DNA of 64,000 nucleotides from positions 56,361,075 through 56,425,074 of the forward strand of contig OU744725.1 of assembly GCA_916613615.1 (NCBI GenBank), in the 5' to 3' direction. Positions 32,720 to 44,820 of this stretch are shown here, in pieces; the first letter of the stretch is position 1; every line of letters begins with the position of its first letter. The stretch is from Steromphala cineraria. Lineage: Eukaryota; Mollusca; Gastropoda; Trochida; Trochidae. The notes below the pieces were generated by a model. The model ran no database searches and had not been told where the DNA came from. It saw only the letters and a program-made list of their open reading frames with translations. The position numbers and the translations under genes are program-made.

Positions 32720-32934
32720 GCAGAAGTCTATTTCACATTCATTTCATATTGATACCGATTGTCATTGTCCGGTTTTCGATCATTATCGTTACTTTACTTA
32801 TTCTACCTTGTATGCCTCCATCCTCCACTGTGCAGAACCGGTTTAATTCAGCAACAGTCGATAATCCGCGATCAAAGGACACAATTGATAAAGTTTGGCT
32901 CATGTGAATGCAAATAATGTGACAAGTACAATAA
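32720..32934 (+). CDS. Possible 3' exon with a membrane segment
   Basis: After 'catccacgcag' the frame reads SLFHIHFILIPIVIVRF, continues with IIIVTLLIL and stops at 32905; AATAAA follows at about 32925-32930. The hydrophobic run could be one membrane helix. It does not join in phase to the candidate exon at 32136. Not recognised; may be chance. Confidence 0.2.
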
Positions 32935-32949
32935 AGATCTAAAACATAA

Positions 32950-34085
32950 TAATAGAATATAAAGAACTTCTGTGATATCTATCTGCATTTATTGACCCAT
33001 TGACCAAAATGTGTTGAATGCATAGTCAGAAAAAACTCACAGAGACCGTGAGACAGAAATAAAAATCTGTTCTGTCTCGTTTCATAGTTCTACGCAAACG
33101 ATCCCAACAAAGCATGTTTAAAATAATGAGTCATCCAAGAATTAAAATAAGGTTGTTAAAGGATCAGATAGGATATCAATTACTTTTAAGAAATGTGCAT
33201 TCACCGAGTATCTTTTATTGAGTTACAATAATACGGAACGATCAGAGTTTAGTGAAAATACACTTTCATTACTCTAAAATAGATTTTCAGCTTCTTGAAC
33301 TGCCCCTAAAACACTTGGGTAAGCTAATATGATATTTGTGTTGCAGTATTTCATTTGTATATGCATATTTTTAATGCCTATGAAGTTTCATGTAAGCCAA
33401 TCGGTTGGGTGTTATGATCATTAAGATTTACATGTGTTTTCCGTGTGAGTTCATAATCTATTTCAAGCCGTTTGTAATGTATTTACCAAGAAGCTTATTT
33501 CGTCCTATATTTTCATTTTAATTCATCAATTATATTTTCCATTCTTTTGAAAAATTTCTTAAGACAGTCGCTTTCCGACAATATGCACTTGTAAAGATAC
33601 ACAAGATATAACCGAGATTCCTCAATGTTTTTATTGCAGATCTTTAGATGTGTTTTATATAAACCGTATTAGATATTTTATATTAACCATTTTAGATATT
33701 GAATAGAAAAGTTAGAATAACCAACAACTTACAATGATCGTGAGAATTTCAGGTTACAACTACAGTATATTTTCAAAAGCCGATCAATCATTATTTAGAA
33801 TATTTGTATGTGGTTTATTTCGGTTATTTGTATAAAGTAAAAAATGAATTTGCAATATGTAAGACAATTGATATATTTTAGTCTGCCAGCCTGGCTCTAA
33901 AATAAGGTAAATTCATTAACAAGTATATTAGGAGACTCAAATGCTAAATGAAAATAATGAAAAATCAGTCTTCTTTCCATTTTATTTAATTTTCATACAT
34001 TTATGGACCGTTTCAATGTAGAGCGGTCAATTTAGACTAAATATGTTCAATTTACTTATAGAATTGCATTGGACTCGTTAGGGTA
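32950..34085. other. No recognisable feature
   Basis: AT-rich core sequence without arm homology, repeats or credible exons. Confidence 0.4.
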
Positions 34086-34090
34086 GCGCT

Positions 34091-34209
34091 CTCTCTCTCC
34101 CTCCCTCTCTCCCTCTCTCTCTCTCTCCCTCCCTCTCTCCCTCCCTCTCTCTCTCCCTACTTCTTTCCCTCTCTCCCTCCCTCTCTCCTTGCTCTCTCTC
34201 TCTCTCGTA
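34091..34209 (+). repeat. CT-rich microsatellite
   Basis: CTCTCTCC/CCCTCTCT units over about 120 bp. An open frame nearby is produced by the repeat. Confidence 0.95.
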
Positions 34210-34259
34210 ATCTATTTTATCTCCTTCACTCACTCTTTCATAATTGATTCATTTCCCCT

Positions 34260-34485
34260 CACTCTCACTCTCACTCTCTGTAATAAACATGCGCCATTGT
34301 CATTAGCTCTATTACATAACAAAAAGAGAAGTATTCCCGATCTTCCTTTCTCACAAGGATACGAATGTGTATTCTCACTCAACTACTTACTCAAGCTAAT
34401 GGTCTGCATTCCGACATATCCTCCAAAGCCTTTTACAATGCAGCGACCACAGGTGTGTTCGGGGGATACGGTTCACTGAGTTAAA
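34260..34485 (+). repeat. Direct diverged repeat with 41,520-41,745
   Basis: Shared in the same orientation: 'taataa.catg..cca.tg.catta', 'cgaatgtgtatt' and 'g..gatacggttcactgagttaa'. Same-strand orientation separates it from the palindrome. Confidence 0.5.
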
Positions 34486-34489
34486 AGCA

Positions 34490-35925
34490 TATATTGGACT
34501 ATTTAACAAAGAAAGCAGATATTGGACCAAAATATGCTATCCTTCTGAAATATGACACAATCATCATGTAAATTCAAGGACACCCATTTTATTATTTCAG
34601 ACTGAACGAGATACTAAGTTGCTATTTTTCTGTCATCATCATTTCGATCTGTTAAAATATTGGGACATGAAATAGCTAGGTGAAATTGAACAGACAAGTA
34701 CGCCATAAGTTCGAACCCAAACCACTGTATATTTAAAAAACCCAAGCCATTCAAATGTAAAATCTGACAACTGTGTATGTATTTGTGCAACAACAGAAAT
34801 CTTTCACCTAGTAGAGATATCATACCGTCAAATGTGAGCCATGACACATCCGTTCTGCAACGGGATTTTCATGAAAAAAGGTTATAGTTTAATTAAGATA
34901 TTCATATATGTATTCATGTCATTAAAGTATCGTCGTAACACAGATACTGCGCTATTGCCATATGATGTCCATCGGTATGTTTAGGGATATCTTTAAGTGG
35001 TTGACTGTATCAGATTGATATGAACGATATGAAATTTATCTCGCTTATAAATTGTAACTGATAAATGACATACACGTATTAGAGCTAAATTCAACCATGT
35101 ACGCTTTAAAAAGTACGCTATGAAAATGATTGCCTTCTTGTGATAAACGAGTACAAAATCAAGTTTATCCTACAGCAAAATAACAACGCGCATTTTCTTA
35201 ATGCATCAAAGTTTACGATTTGAAACACGGGTTTTATATCCACATTCACAGAATATTTCTAGTGTTCTGTTACACACACTATATAAATATAATAAAGTTT
35301 ACTTTATAGAAATGATACAAAAGCAAATCAATTTGAGAGATATTCAAATTCAGATAAAATGAAAGTCGCAAACAGAAGACCGCCACGTGAAATGCTTCAT
35401 GTTTTTACACCTGAACACTTCTCCATGACGCAATGTTATTGCAACGGATTGTCACGAATCCTAAATCGTGATTACAAGATAATTCCCGTTTTAGGGGGAG
35501 GGGGGAGGTTGGGACTGTCTGTCTGCGTGTTGAGTACTGTCGCGACAATACACTGCTCACTCAGCCATGCAGTCACTTGATGACCAGTGGATTTATGTTC
35601 TCTCATAAACTCCATCCCTTTATTCGATGTTTTATTTATTATAATCTATATTTTTTTATATAATGGTTGATAATTGAATTAATATGGTGTCTCACTTGTA
35701 GGCCGGGTGCTATCTTTTTATCTGCAATGTTTTATATCATGTGAGATATTGTTTAATCATGCCACATGTGAAATGGATGTATGCACGTGACACCGAAATA
35801 ATATACTTTTCTTCTTTCTTTCTTCTTTTCTTTGTAGTTTTATTTATGTATAGTTATTTTTAAAACTTACTTCTACATGTATATAGACATTTGTATCGAG
35901 GAATCAGACATTCATAGAGTTTTAT
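34490..35925. other. No recognisable feature
   Basis: AT-rich; short open frames lack splice context or similarity that I recognise. Confidence 0.4.
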
Positions 35926-35927
35926 AC

Positions 35928-37148
35928 CCCAGTCACACCAAACCCGTTTTACTACGTTCTTATAAAACGGACTCGAACTGTGGGAGAACGGAATGGACCT
36001 AATGTCAACTGTTCGCGAACCTTATAGAAATGGAAGGATGTTCTAAAATTTGACGTAGGACCAACATTATTTAAACGGGATTGTTGTACCTCGAACGGAA
36101 TTTCCGTACTTCGACCCTTACAAGAACTATTATCACGTGCTTCAGTCGGAAATCGATTTCATTTACGTTAGTATACAGTTTTCACCAAGTCTATGACGTC
36201 CGCAAACAGATCTTACCCGATCATAGTACATATATAGACAACAACTTCGTCCAGATTTGTTGAAATTAATTATCATGAAAAAGTTTTGAGGACGTTCCTT
36301 AACAGGTCTCTGAGTTTCAGAAAACATCCTATTCGTTGTTAGTACGTTTGAAATATTCTCAATTAGGTCTTTCTACTTTGGCAGTGCAAATTGAATTGAC
36401 GGATAAAAATTCATCACTTTTTCACTAACTCATGGGGGATTTGATAACTATGAACATTTTTGCATCTGGAATAGAGTGAATGTCGGTTAGTTTTGTGATT
36501 ACAATATGTGTATGTATTTCTGCGCAACCTATATTTTTCAGTTGATAAAAAACTATTGTTCACGACTCTTTTGTATAAATGAATGATGTGAACTAAGAAT
36601 CAATATAGTTTTCCTTCAATTATGTTGAAAGCAGGGCAACATTGCGCTAGTTTTGTGAAGACAGAAAACAATAAAAGAAACACTTTTTGGACAATGAATT
36701 GACATAAACCTGATTATTATAAATGTTTTACTTTGACAGCGAGAACAGGTTTGAAAACGGTCGAGAACTTGCTTGGTCTTTACCGAAAACGGGCCCGAAC
36801 AGCACGCCCTACTGACCGCATAAAAACGTAGTAAAACGTGAAGCACTCTCTTAAAACGAGCTAGAACAGGATTGTGCGTATTAAGGCCGAGAAAGGTCTT
36901 GTAGATAACTTATGTTAACTGTCCGAGGAAACGAGGTAAACAGGTAAAAATTGTACCCGATCTATAAACGTACTACAAACTGTCACAGGACTAGAGAGGT
37001 TGACGTACTAAAACTGTGGATAAACATTCTGGTGTCGTAGTTAGATAAAATGTTAACAAAAGTTTCTCGTTTCTATCCCAATGAAGGCCGTTTTGTGAAC
37101 ATTTTAGAACGGAGTAGAACGTTTTTAAAACTACCTTTGTGTGACTAA
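35928..37148. mobile_element. 1.2-kb element with imperfect inverted ends
   Basis: Left end 'cccagtcacaccaaac' and right end 'tttgtgtgactaaggc' are complementary over their outer part, followed inward by 'gttttactacgttctt' against 'tagaacgtttttaaaac'. Short motifs such as cgttct, gaacgg and aaaacg recur throughout. Non-coding. Confidence 0.5.
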
Positions 37149-37249
37149 GGCACTCATTAACCCCTGGACATGCTTCACGGCTTAATGCCTGGGCCCCTTG
37201 TCAGCGTAACTGCCCGCTCTAGCGACGCTGATTAGCTCACAATACACCA

Positions 37250-37480
37250 CGTGGTGCGGTTATCGGGTCAATATCAGAGGTAGTTATTTCTAGATAACTG
37301 ACCTCAGATCAACCTGGAGGTTGGTTATCACGAGGTTGGTTATCTGATAACCAACCTCTTGATAACTGACCTCTCGGTTCGATACGATGAACATGTCTCG
37401 GCTACGCCTCGCCATCTTCACCGTATCGCACCTCGAAAAAAACTTACCCTCGGCTTACGGGTCTAAATGACCCTTCGCCT
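37250..37480. repeat. Hairpin-rich segment
   Basis: GAGGTTGGTTATC (37332-37344) and GATAACCAACCTC (37346-37358) form a perfect 13-bp stem with one spacer base. 'cgatacgatgaacatg' and 'catcttcaccgtatcg' nearby also pair. Similar GTTATC-containing stems are at 18178 and 39714. Confidence 0.65.
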
Positions 37481-37629
37481 CTAAATGTGACTTTTGATAT
37501 TCTTTAGAATTTGTTGTGATTTTCACCTGTGCATTCAGATGTATTATGTCTTTATTTCAATATGCCATTCTAAAGAATATCAAAGGCCGCAAGAACGATA
37601 ATAAAAGAAAACAAAAGACAGAAAAAATA

Positions 37630-38356
37630 CTCTTTATGGTTTAAACATATTTTTATTTCATAAAATGAAATATGGATTGGTGAACAAGCCACAAGGCTTA
37701 TTTGAACACCGCTCCTAAATACAACAGAGAAAGCTGGACATTATATACAATACAATTAGAAAAATATAATTTATAAAACCATCTTTATAGTCGAATCAGT
37801 TTATGTTAAAGAATAATGTTGTTGGAGATGCCTATGATATGATGATATGATATGCTGCAGTAAAGATGATATTTTATATGTAACAGATATTGCTAGTGAA
37901 CAGATTAGTATAAGAGCTCATAAAAAGCGATTACTTTTACTAATGAATTGATGTAAGGATCTGAGGATATTGTTGTTTGTTCTGTTATCTAAAGATTCAT
38001 TTCCGTACAATACTGTGTTCAAATTATATCCTTGTGTATAGAAATACATATTTGATCTTAGGTTATGGTAGTTGCGACAAACAAACAGGTAGTGAAGGGC
38101 GTCTTCATTAAAATGGCCACAAGAACACCTGGATATGTGTCGGTTATATTTGTCTGCATTCAGATCACTACATCCGAGCTTGAGGCGGCAATGAATTATT
38201 TGACAAAAGCGAGTTCCTAAATTTGAATCAAACTTACTTGGAGATACAGCTGGGCTGATCATCGTTTTAAATTGGGTTACCGATCGGGCATTCTTAACTG
38301 CGATGGGTAAAGAGTTCCATGAATCAATGACGCTAGGTAAAAAAGAAAGAGAATAT
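37630..38356 (-). pseudogene. LINE 3' end, left copy of an inverted pair
   Basis: Reverse-strand frame 38262-37918 gives FCQIIHCRLKLGCSDLNADKY, RCSCGHFNEDALHYLFVC and ILRSLHQFISKSNRF, the C-terminal Cys/His-containing tail of a LINE ORF2. It ends in a TATCA-type run near 37,840. The same sequence lies inverted at about 40,110-41,013. Confidence 0.72.
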
Positions 38357-38373
38357 CTATAATATACTCTTTA

Positions 38374-39189
38374 TTACAGAGACCTTTTGAAGTCATTTTC
38401 ATATTTCATGTTCATACTGCTTTCAATTCTTTCTATTTGGTTTCCTTGAAACATGCAAACATTTACATTTATCAAACACTCCCACACACAATCCCGTTGG
38501 GCCTCAGTATCTATGCTAGTGTTCTCTTCAATTAATGTTCCAAATCCTTCATAGGAAGTCAGTTGTCGGGAGGTCACAAGCATTTGAAATGGTCCTTTTG
38601 AAACAATGCACAAGAAAGCCGACTTCAGTATCAGCAAACATTTAACTGTCCAGCCATCATCCATGCGTAGTTCCTGAAACATTCAAAGGTTTAACGCTAC
38701 TAACAGTCTGATTTCAAGTGCTGACAAAAACACATTTCCATTTACATACATGCATATTTCATATCATCACGCTTTCTCCGAAATAGTAACTTGGACTGTC
38801 ATTTCTAACATCGACTTTTGAATAATTTAGTATCTTTAATGGACGATTGATAGTTTCAACGTTCACACGAAATTTATTGAAGATAATATCATACCAAACT
38901 GATCTCAAAGTCAGAAATCTAGCTAATACCCACATGTGTCTGCATTTTATATACATATTACAATACCAAAAAGCATTTCTAAAGCAGAAAATGCGTACAC
39001 GCTTCTTTTGATTCCTTGTAATGCTTTAAACATATTTCCGAGTCTATTACATGAAACAACAAATAAAGTATACTTTGCGATCAATCTCACCTTAATTGCC
39101 TCCGGGAAAGACCTCGAAACACCGGCAAATATATCTGTTTGACACCAGCGGCGGAGAGCACTCCATTGTACCAACCTTCTTGAAACCAT
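38374..39189 (-). CDS. Candidate two-exon gene, possible mitochondrial protein
   Basis: Exon complement(39091-39189) starts ATG and encodes 33 residues, MVSRRLVQWSALRRWCQTD onward, rich in Arg and Trp and lacking acidic residues early, as in a mitochondrial presequence. It ends AAG|GTGAGA in phase 0. Exon complement(38374-38673) follows TGTTTCAG and opens in the same phase, giving ELRMDDGWTVKC and, later, RDCVWECLINVNVCMFQGN; total 132 residues. The stop TAA overlaps the poly(A) signal AATAAA (38370-38375). The family is not recognised. It lies in the unduplicated centre of the palindrome, its 3' end only about 14 bp from a LINE copy. Splicing is predicted, not shown. Confidence 0.45.
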
Positions 39190-39713
39190 GTGCTTTAGGT
39201 TGTGTGCTGCACGTGAATTTTGAGGAGTTACTTAGCAACTTGGCGTACAAGAAGTCCGTGCATCACAAGATGAAATAGACAACGTCCGTGCAGCCACACA
39301 GTTTTGACTAGTGACGGATTATTACATTTTACATCATTTGCCACCAAACAAAATTTCATTGACGTCCGTTTAAAATTTGCATCAAAATAATTAAATTATA
39401 GTTCAGTTCAGTGTGACATTTTAAGGTTAATAGCTCGGTAAAAGAATGAAAATGCACAGTTGGTAAACGGCTTAGAATTGTTTTACCGACAATTTCGCCA
39501 GTATTATCTCCAACTGCACGTGAAATACGCGCAGTGTTAAAATGAAATTGATCCATTCCTCAGGAGTGGAAGTTAACCATGCTAGACACCATTGTCACTT
39601 TTGAACTCATTATCAACAAACTTATATTCGGCTAATATTTATATTTTCATTAAAAATGGAAAACAGTTTTAACAATACCCATGTAGTGTATGTGAAATAA
39701 TAACCTCGACCTC

Positions 39714-39770
39714 GTGAATATCTGTGATAACCATCTCGCTGATCGCTCGATGGTTATCACAGATATTCAC
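39714..39770. repeat. Perfect 21-bp hairpin
   Basis: Arms 39714-39734 and 39750-39770 are exact complements with a 15-base loop of CTCG/GATCG type. The stem contains GATAACC/GGTTATC. Confidence 0.95.
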
Positions 39771-40109
39771 TCAGTCAGCGGTCATTATTTCAACCGTACC
39801 CCTCATCTCCCGAGACGGGATGACAGGAAGCTGTCTAGTCTACCATAAAGTTCTGATTGTTTTATTGTTTCATGGAGATCAGTTGGGAAAAAGAAAAGTG
39901 TAAATAAGGATAGCAAACAGTGCAATTTGCACCATTGTTGTTGGTAATTAAAAGTTTATTTCTTCATCTATAGTATGTTGACATATGAATACACAATCAC
40001 TAACTTGTCAACAGAAATCTGTTCACACGTGATGGGCGTGGTCGAACTTTCTGGTGACCAAATCCTGTAACTTTACAGCTTAAACAGATTGACTTATTGT
40101 TAATCAAAG

Positions 40110-41013
40110 AAATCGCTTTAAACTCATTAGTTTTTATAGAAGAAATGTACTACGGTATGGCTCCGGATTACCTAAACGAACTTGTACCAGGTACAGTATC
40201 GGACCTAAGTAACTACAATCTAAGAAACAGTGCTTCCATCCAATCAATCAACTGTAGGACGCATAGATATTCTCTTTCTTTTTTACCTAGCGTCATTGAT
40301 TCATGGAACTCTTTACCCATCGCAGTTAGGAATGCTCGATCGGTACCCCAATTCAAAAAAATGATCAGCCCAGCTGTATTTCCAAGTAAGTTTGATTTAA
40401 ATTTAGGAACATGCTTTTGTCAAATAATTCATTGCCGGATTTGCACAATTCGGATGTAGTGATCTGAATGCAGATAAATATAACCGACACATATCTGAAA
40501 TATCTAGGTGTTCTTGTGGCCATTTTAATGAAGACGCCCTTCACTACCTGTTTGTTTGTCGCAACTATCATGATCTAAGATCAAATATGTATTTCTATAC
40601 ACAAGGGTATAATTTGAAAATAGTATTGTACGGAAACGAATCTTTAGATAACAGAATAAACAACAATATACTCAGATCCTTACATCAATTCATTAGTAAA
40701 AGTAATCGCTTTTCATGAAATCCTACTGTTCACTAGTTATATCTGTAACATATATATAATATCATCTTTACTGCAGCATATCATATCATATCATATCATA
40801 TCATAGGCATCACCAACAACATTACTCTTTAACATAAACTGATCTGACTATAAAGATGGTTATATCAACTGTATTTTTCTAATTGTATTGTATATTATGT
40901 CCAGCTTTCTCTGTTGTATTTAGGAGCGGTGTTCAAATAAGCCTTGTGGCTTGTTCACCAATCCATATTTCAGTGTGCGAATTAAAAATATGTTTAAACC
41001 ACTTATTGTAGTT
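40110..41013 (+). pseudogene. LINE 3' end, right copy of an inverted pair
   Basis: Forward frame reads APDYLNELVPG, YNLRNSASIQSINCRTHRYS, LPSVIDSWNSLP and FKKMISPAVFPSKFD, then after a shift near 40,440 SDLNADKYNRHIS, RCSCGHFNEDALHYLFVC and ILRSLHQF. That is a LINE ORF2 C-terminal region. It is longer at its 5' end than the inverted copy at 37630-38356. A TATCA run lies at 40,777-40,806. Confidence 0.75.
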
Positions 41014-41317
41014 GTATATATTTATATCTATGTGGCTCTCGCGAGGAGGACCGCCCGAATTTGCCTCCTATATGCTTCTCTCGGAGATTATGAGTTCATG
41101 ATGAAGAATTAGTCGCAATGAAAACGTATAGCTATGTTACATTACAAATATACGATATATACTTGACTGTAAATACCAATATTTAATGCAAAATAAAGAG
41201 CAGCAAACTAGTGCAGAAGCATTAACTAGAGCTTTATATACACTCGGTGCCAATGATAAATTATTTTAGAATTATCAATATATGAAGAAAGTATGAAATC
41301 CATTGTTTGCAACTGGT

Positions 41318-41392
41318 TTCCGTGGTCTAAGGGTTAGCTGACTTGGCCTGAATCCAACTTCTCACACGTTCGAACCCATGTCACTTTCGAGG
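41318..41392 (+). repeat. tRNA-like sequence, possible SINE head
   Basis: 'ccgtggtctaagggttagctg' in broken form resembles an A box and 'acgttcgaaccc' a B box. A diverged relative is at 43487-43552. Confidence 0.4.
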
Positions 41393-41519
41393 CAATGAAG
41401 AACACACCGGCACGTGGAATCCTCGGACAATATGAGTTTGTATATTAATAATTACTCGAACATAACAGAAGAAGAATATGAATATCTTCATAACTTCCAA
41501 TATTACATTTCACTACCAA

Positions 41520-41745
41520 TGCGCGGTAATAAGCATGTCCCACTGCCATTAACTGAATTACGTAATGTAGTTTTGCGCAATCATCTGATCATCTCATCAA
41601 TCGTCCCTCTCTAGAATCCGAATGTGTATTGTAACGTAAACTGTTTATTGAAACTTAATGTTTTGACACACCGACCTACTTGTGTATTACACTTGAGCGA
41701 CCGCTGACGTGTTCAGGAGATACGGTTCACTGAGTTAATTGCACC
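41520..41745 (+). repeat. Direct diverged repeat with 34,260-34,485
   Basis: See the partner; common blocks include 'cgaatgtgtattgtaa' and 'gagatacggttcactgag'. Confidence 0.5.
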
Positions 41746-41749
41746 TGAC

Positions 41750-42560
41750 ATTATCTGGTAACGCTTTTTACAATTTTATAACACGAATATCATGTTTAGA
41801 AAACAACACGACAATTCAATTCAATAACTTATTCAATAGCTATCAAGATATTAAAGTGATATGTGTTTGTCGTAAGTTAGTTCTGTGGCAGTATAATTTC
41901 ACTCAAGTTTAATCCGCTCCGACACACACAATATTATTAATAGATGTCTAATTAATTTGTCAACATTGAGATTGTTACCAAAGAAGAAGTAGATAAAGAA
42001 AGAAAACACCAAGAAGGGCTGTGAATGATATGACAACTATAATCTTAATGGTGATAAACGTTTTGTTCTTAGTTTCATAATGTCCATACCCAATAACAAA
42101 ACTAAATCGATGAACAGAAACGGTAGTATATTCGTTATTTCATTTAATAACGTATTTTAAAGAATTTAATAATAATACTAATTTCGTTCTGTAAGTTAGT
42201 TTCCCTTACAATATTAAAAAAATTGAAATATTGACTCAAATTGGAAAGTAATGTATATTGTATGTACATGTATAGCCGATATATTCACGAGCTTGTTTTG
42301 TAAAATATGGAATTACCTACGTAATTTATTCTTGTCTTTCTGACGCAACAAAACCAACGTGTATAACAAGTTCTTCTTGCGTGATAATTGGTTATCAAAT
42401 TGGAGAGATACGTAATATTTTGCACAGTAACTCAGCGCCATATAAACCCAGATTATACATGACTTCAGTTATGATAATGCGGATTATGCATTTCTTTCCT
42501 AAATATATTGAAAGGTGAAACGTTGACTCAAAATGGAGAAATAATGTCCTGTAGCTGACA
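41750..42560. other. No recognisable feature
   Basis: AT-rich core sequence; nothing supported. Confidence 0.4.
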
Positions 42561-42576
42561 TCTGCATGAGCCTCTC

Positions 42577-43128
42577 GTGCTGTACATGACCGAATGGGAC
42601 GTGAATGTGGAAGATGTCAATGTTAAGCGTGTGTGTGAACGTGTGCAAGATATATGTATGAAGAAGTATGTGAGTGAGTGGTATGAAGCTTTAAATAAGC
42701 CAAGCGGTAGAACGGGACACAATAAATTACGAACGTATCGAATGTTTAAGAAAGAGTATGGGTGTGGAAATTATGTGAGTATGAGCATGCCCCGTTCATA
42801 CCGCTCTGCCTTTTCCAAATTCAGATCAGGAACTGCTCCTCTGCATTTGGAAACCGGCAGATATACAAATAAGGATGTGAGTGACAGAGTATGTTTCCAG
42901 TGTAGTTTGAGTGTTGAGGATGAAAGACATGTACATGTACTTTTATACTGCCCTGTGTATGATGAGTTGCGTGAGAGTTTGTTTGAAAATGTCTGTTTTA
43001 GCTATCCCAACTTTATGCAGCTCTGTGATAATGATAAACTTACCTTTCTTTTTAAACATCATGTATATTTTACCGCCAAAACCTGCTTTTATATCTTACA
43101 AAAAAGAAAGCATATTTTATATGGTTAA
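42577..43128 (+). pseudogene. LINE ORF2 C-terminus, 5'-truncated
   Basis: An uninterrupted 183-codon frame reads KLRTYRMFKKEYG, YRSAFSKFRSGTAPLHLETG and RVCFQCSLSVEDERHVHVLL followed by CPVYDELRESLF. The 'KLRTYR.FK', 'R.AF.KFR.G..PL..ETGR' and Cys..Cys..His..Cys order is standard in mollusc LINE ORF2 tails. No reverse transcriptase is present. It is open but almost certainly a retrotransposon end and not a host gene. Confidence 0.75.
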
Positions 43129-43292
43129 TTTTATCTATTTGTATGTACAATGTATATATATCATCTGTATATATAATATATATTGCCATGTATATTATTT
43201 TAAATATGTTTTATCATAGTCTCTCATAACCCTTAAAGTGTGGCTCACTTTTGTGTTATTTTATATTTTTATGTATTTTTTATTCTCTCTTT

Positions 43293-43316
43293 TCTCTCTC
43301 TCTCTCTCTCTCTCTC
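43293..43316 (+). repeat. CT microsatellite
   Basis: Twelve CT units after the LINE fragment. Confidence 0.95.
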
Positions 43317-43486
43317 GCAATAGAATGTACTGCTATTGTTAATATGACCACAATTTATAAAGAAACCGTAATTTGATGTACATAGAAACATATGGTAACA
43401 ATGATTTATTCATATACAAAGAAAAATTCACGATAACGTTTCTACAAGTGAACCTCAAAGGTTATGAAAAACATTCTGTATTTTCA

Positions 43487-43552
43487 ACTGGCCTCCGTGA
43501 TCTAATGGTAACGCACTTGAATCTGCATGTCACAGGCTTGAATACATTGTTT
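43487..43552 (+). repeat. tRNA-like sequence, possible SINE head
   Basis: 'cctccgtgatctaatggtaacgc' in parts resembles an A box; the B box 'caggcttgaatac' is degenerate. Confidence 0.3.
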
Positions 43553-43559
43553 CGACTGT

Positions 43560-44790
43560 AGCATTTGTAACTTAGTTATTTTGGAAATTGAAATTTTAGT
43601 GAGTGTATATTTGATTTGCAATAGAGGTTTGAATTGAAATTAAGTTCGAGAATCAAAATATCATCGCTTCACTAACAGATGATGCCGGGTGTTAATCATG
43701 ATATCTTTCTACTATAATGTTTAATTGTATGAATTGATAATCAGACTGAGACAGTTATATATATTTTGTTAAAACATATACGTGAATACTTTAGTATTAG
43801 AAAAGTTATAATAACAATACAGTTCGTTAATGTCATTTCACGCAATCAAAACAACTGAAAATGGCGGGTCAACATGTTATCGTCTCGTAGACAGGCTTGT
43901 TACAAACATGCAATAATCGACCGTATTATGCAACTCGGCATCGGTGTTTCTTTCATCATTCACTTTGATGTGAAAAATGAACTTTGTGGATGCGCTCACT
44001 GTGTTAACAACTTGCCAATCACAAGTCGCATGACCTTGTTTATACATGTATTACCGTTTATATGTATATTACCGCATATGCAAAAGTTTGTGTATTTCCC
44101 GAATGTGTGTTTTACCAACACACATTCTCTTAATGATCAAAACCACTGTATGTTACACTAAATGCATGAAGGCAGCTACATATTAGAGATGACAATCTAC
44201 GTTATTGCTCGTCTTGTCACTGACCGTTTAATATAGTATGACTCCATTAATTCCACTGCTATGTGAGAGAAAACATCATTAAATCAACACAGACTTTATG
44301 CATCGGATAAATAGATGTATCAATGCATGGTACGTACATGTATGTCTGAGAGATATTTTCGACATTACGGGACTGTCCTATGAACATTTTGAAGATGGCG
44401 ACATTACAAAACAGAAACCCGCTATATTTTTTAACCAAAATATTGATAAAAACTATTTTTGGTAGCATATCAGCACCTTTACATATTAGAAATGTAAAGA
44501 CTAATAAAAATGCCTCATGATCGTGTAATATTGCCGTAGCAAGATTTTTCACATGCCGATCATTTTTATTGATTTTGTACCAATTTTACTACATCAAGCA
44601 AAGTGTTACGCTCAGCATCCTGTCTCAACTAGGTTGTGTACTAATCATGAACTAATGAGATATATGTACAAACAGAAATGTCACCTTTACTTGAATTTCG
44701 TTCCGAACAAGGAATACCCTGATGGGACTGTCCCTTTTTCTTCATTGAATGTTTTATTAAGACCTACGAATCGCTCTAATGATTAATGCT
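43560..44790. other. No recognisable feature
   Basis: AT-rich, short frames only, no support for a gene. Confidence 0.4.
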
Positions 44791-44796
44791 AATTGC

Positions 44797-44820
44797 AGAC
44801 AGACAGACAGACAGACAGAT
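44797..44820 (+). repeat. CAGA microsatellite
   Basis: Six CAGA units at the start of the LINE fragment that follows. Confidence 0.92.

Noticed and set aside
34189..34479. 96-codon open frame
   Set aside because: Begins inside a CT microsatellite; composition is repeat-driven.
35359..35580. 73-codon open frame
   Set aside because: No homology, no splice or poly(A) context, and composition like flanking non-coding sequence.
38759..38956. Middle exon for the 38.4-39.2 kb gene
   Set aside because: No acceptor gives the needed phase after exon 39091-39189, and the donor candidate is weak. The flanking exons already join in phase without it.
42577..43128. Intact 183-codon gene
   Set aside because: Uninterrupted, but its motifs are those of a LINE ORF2 tail followed by a simple repeat; treated as a truncated retrotransposon.
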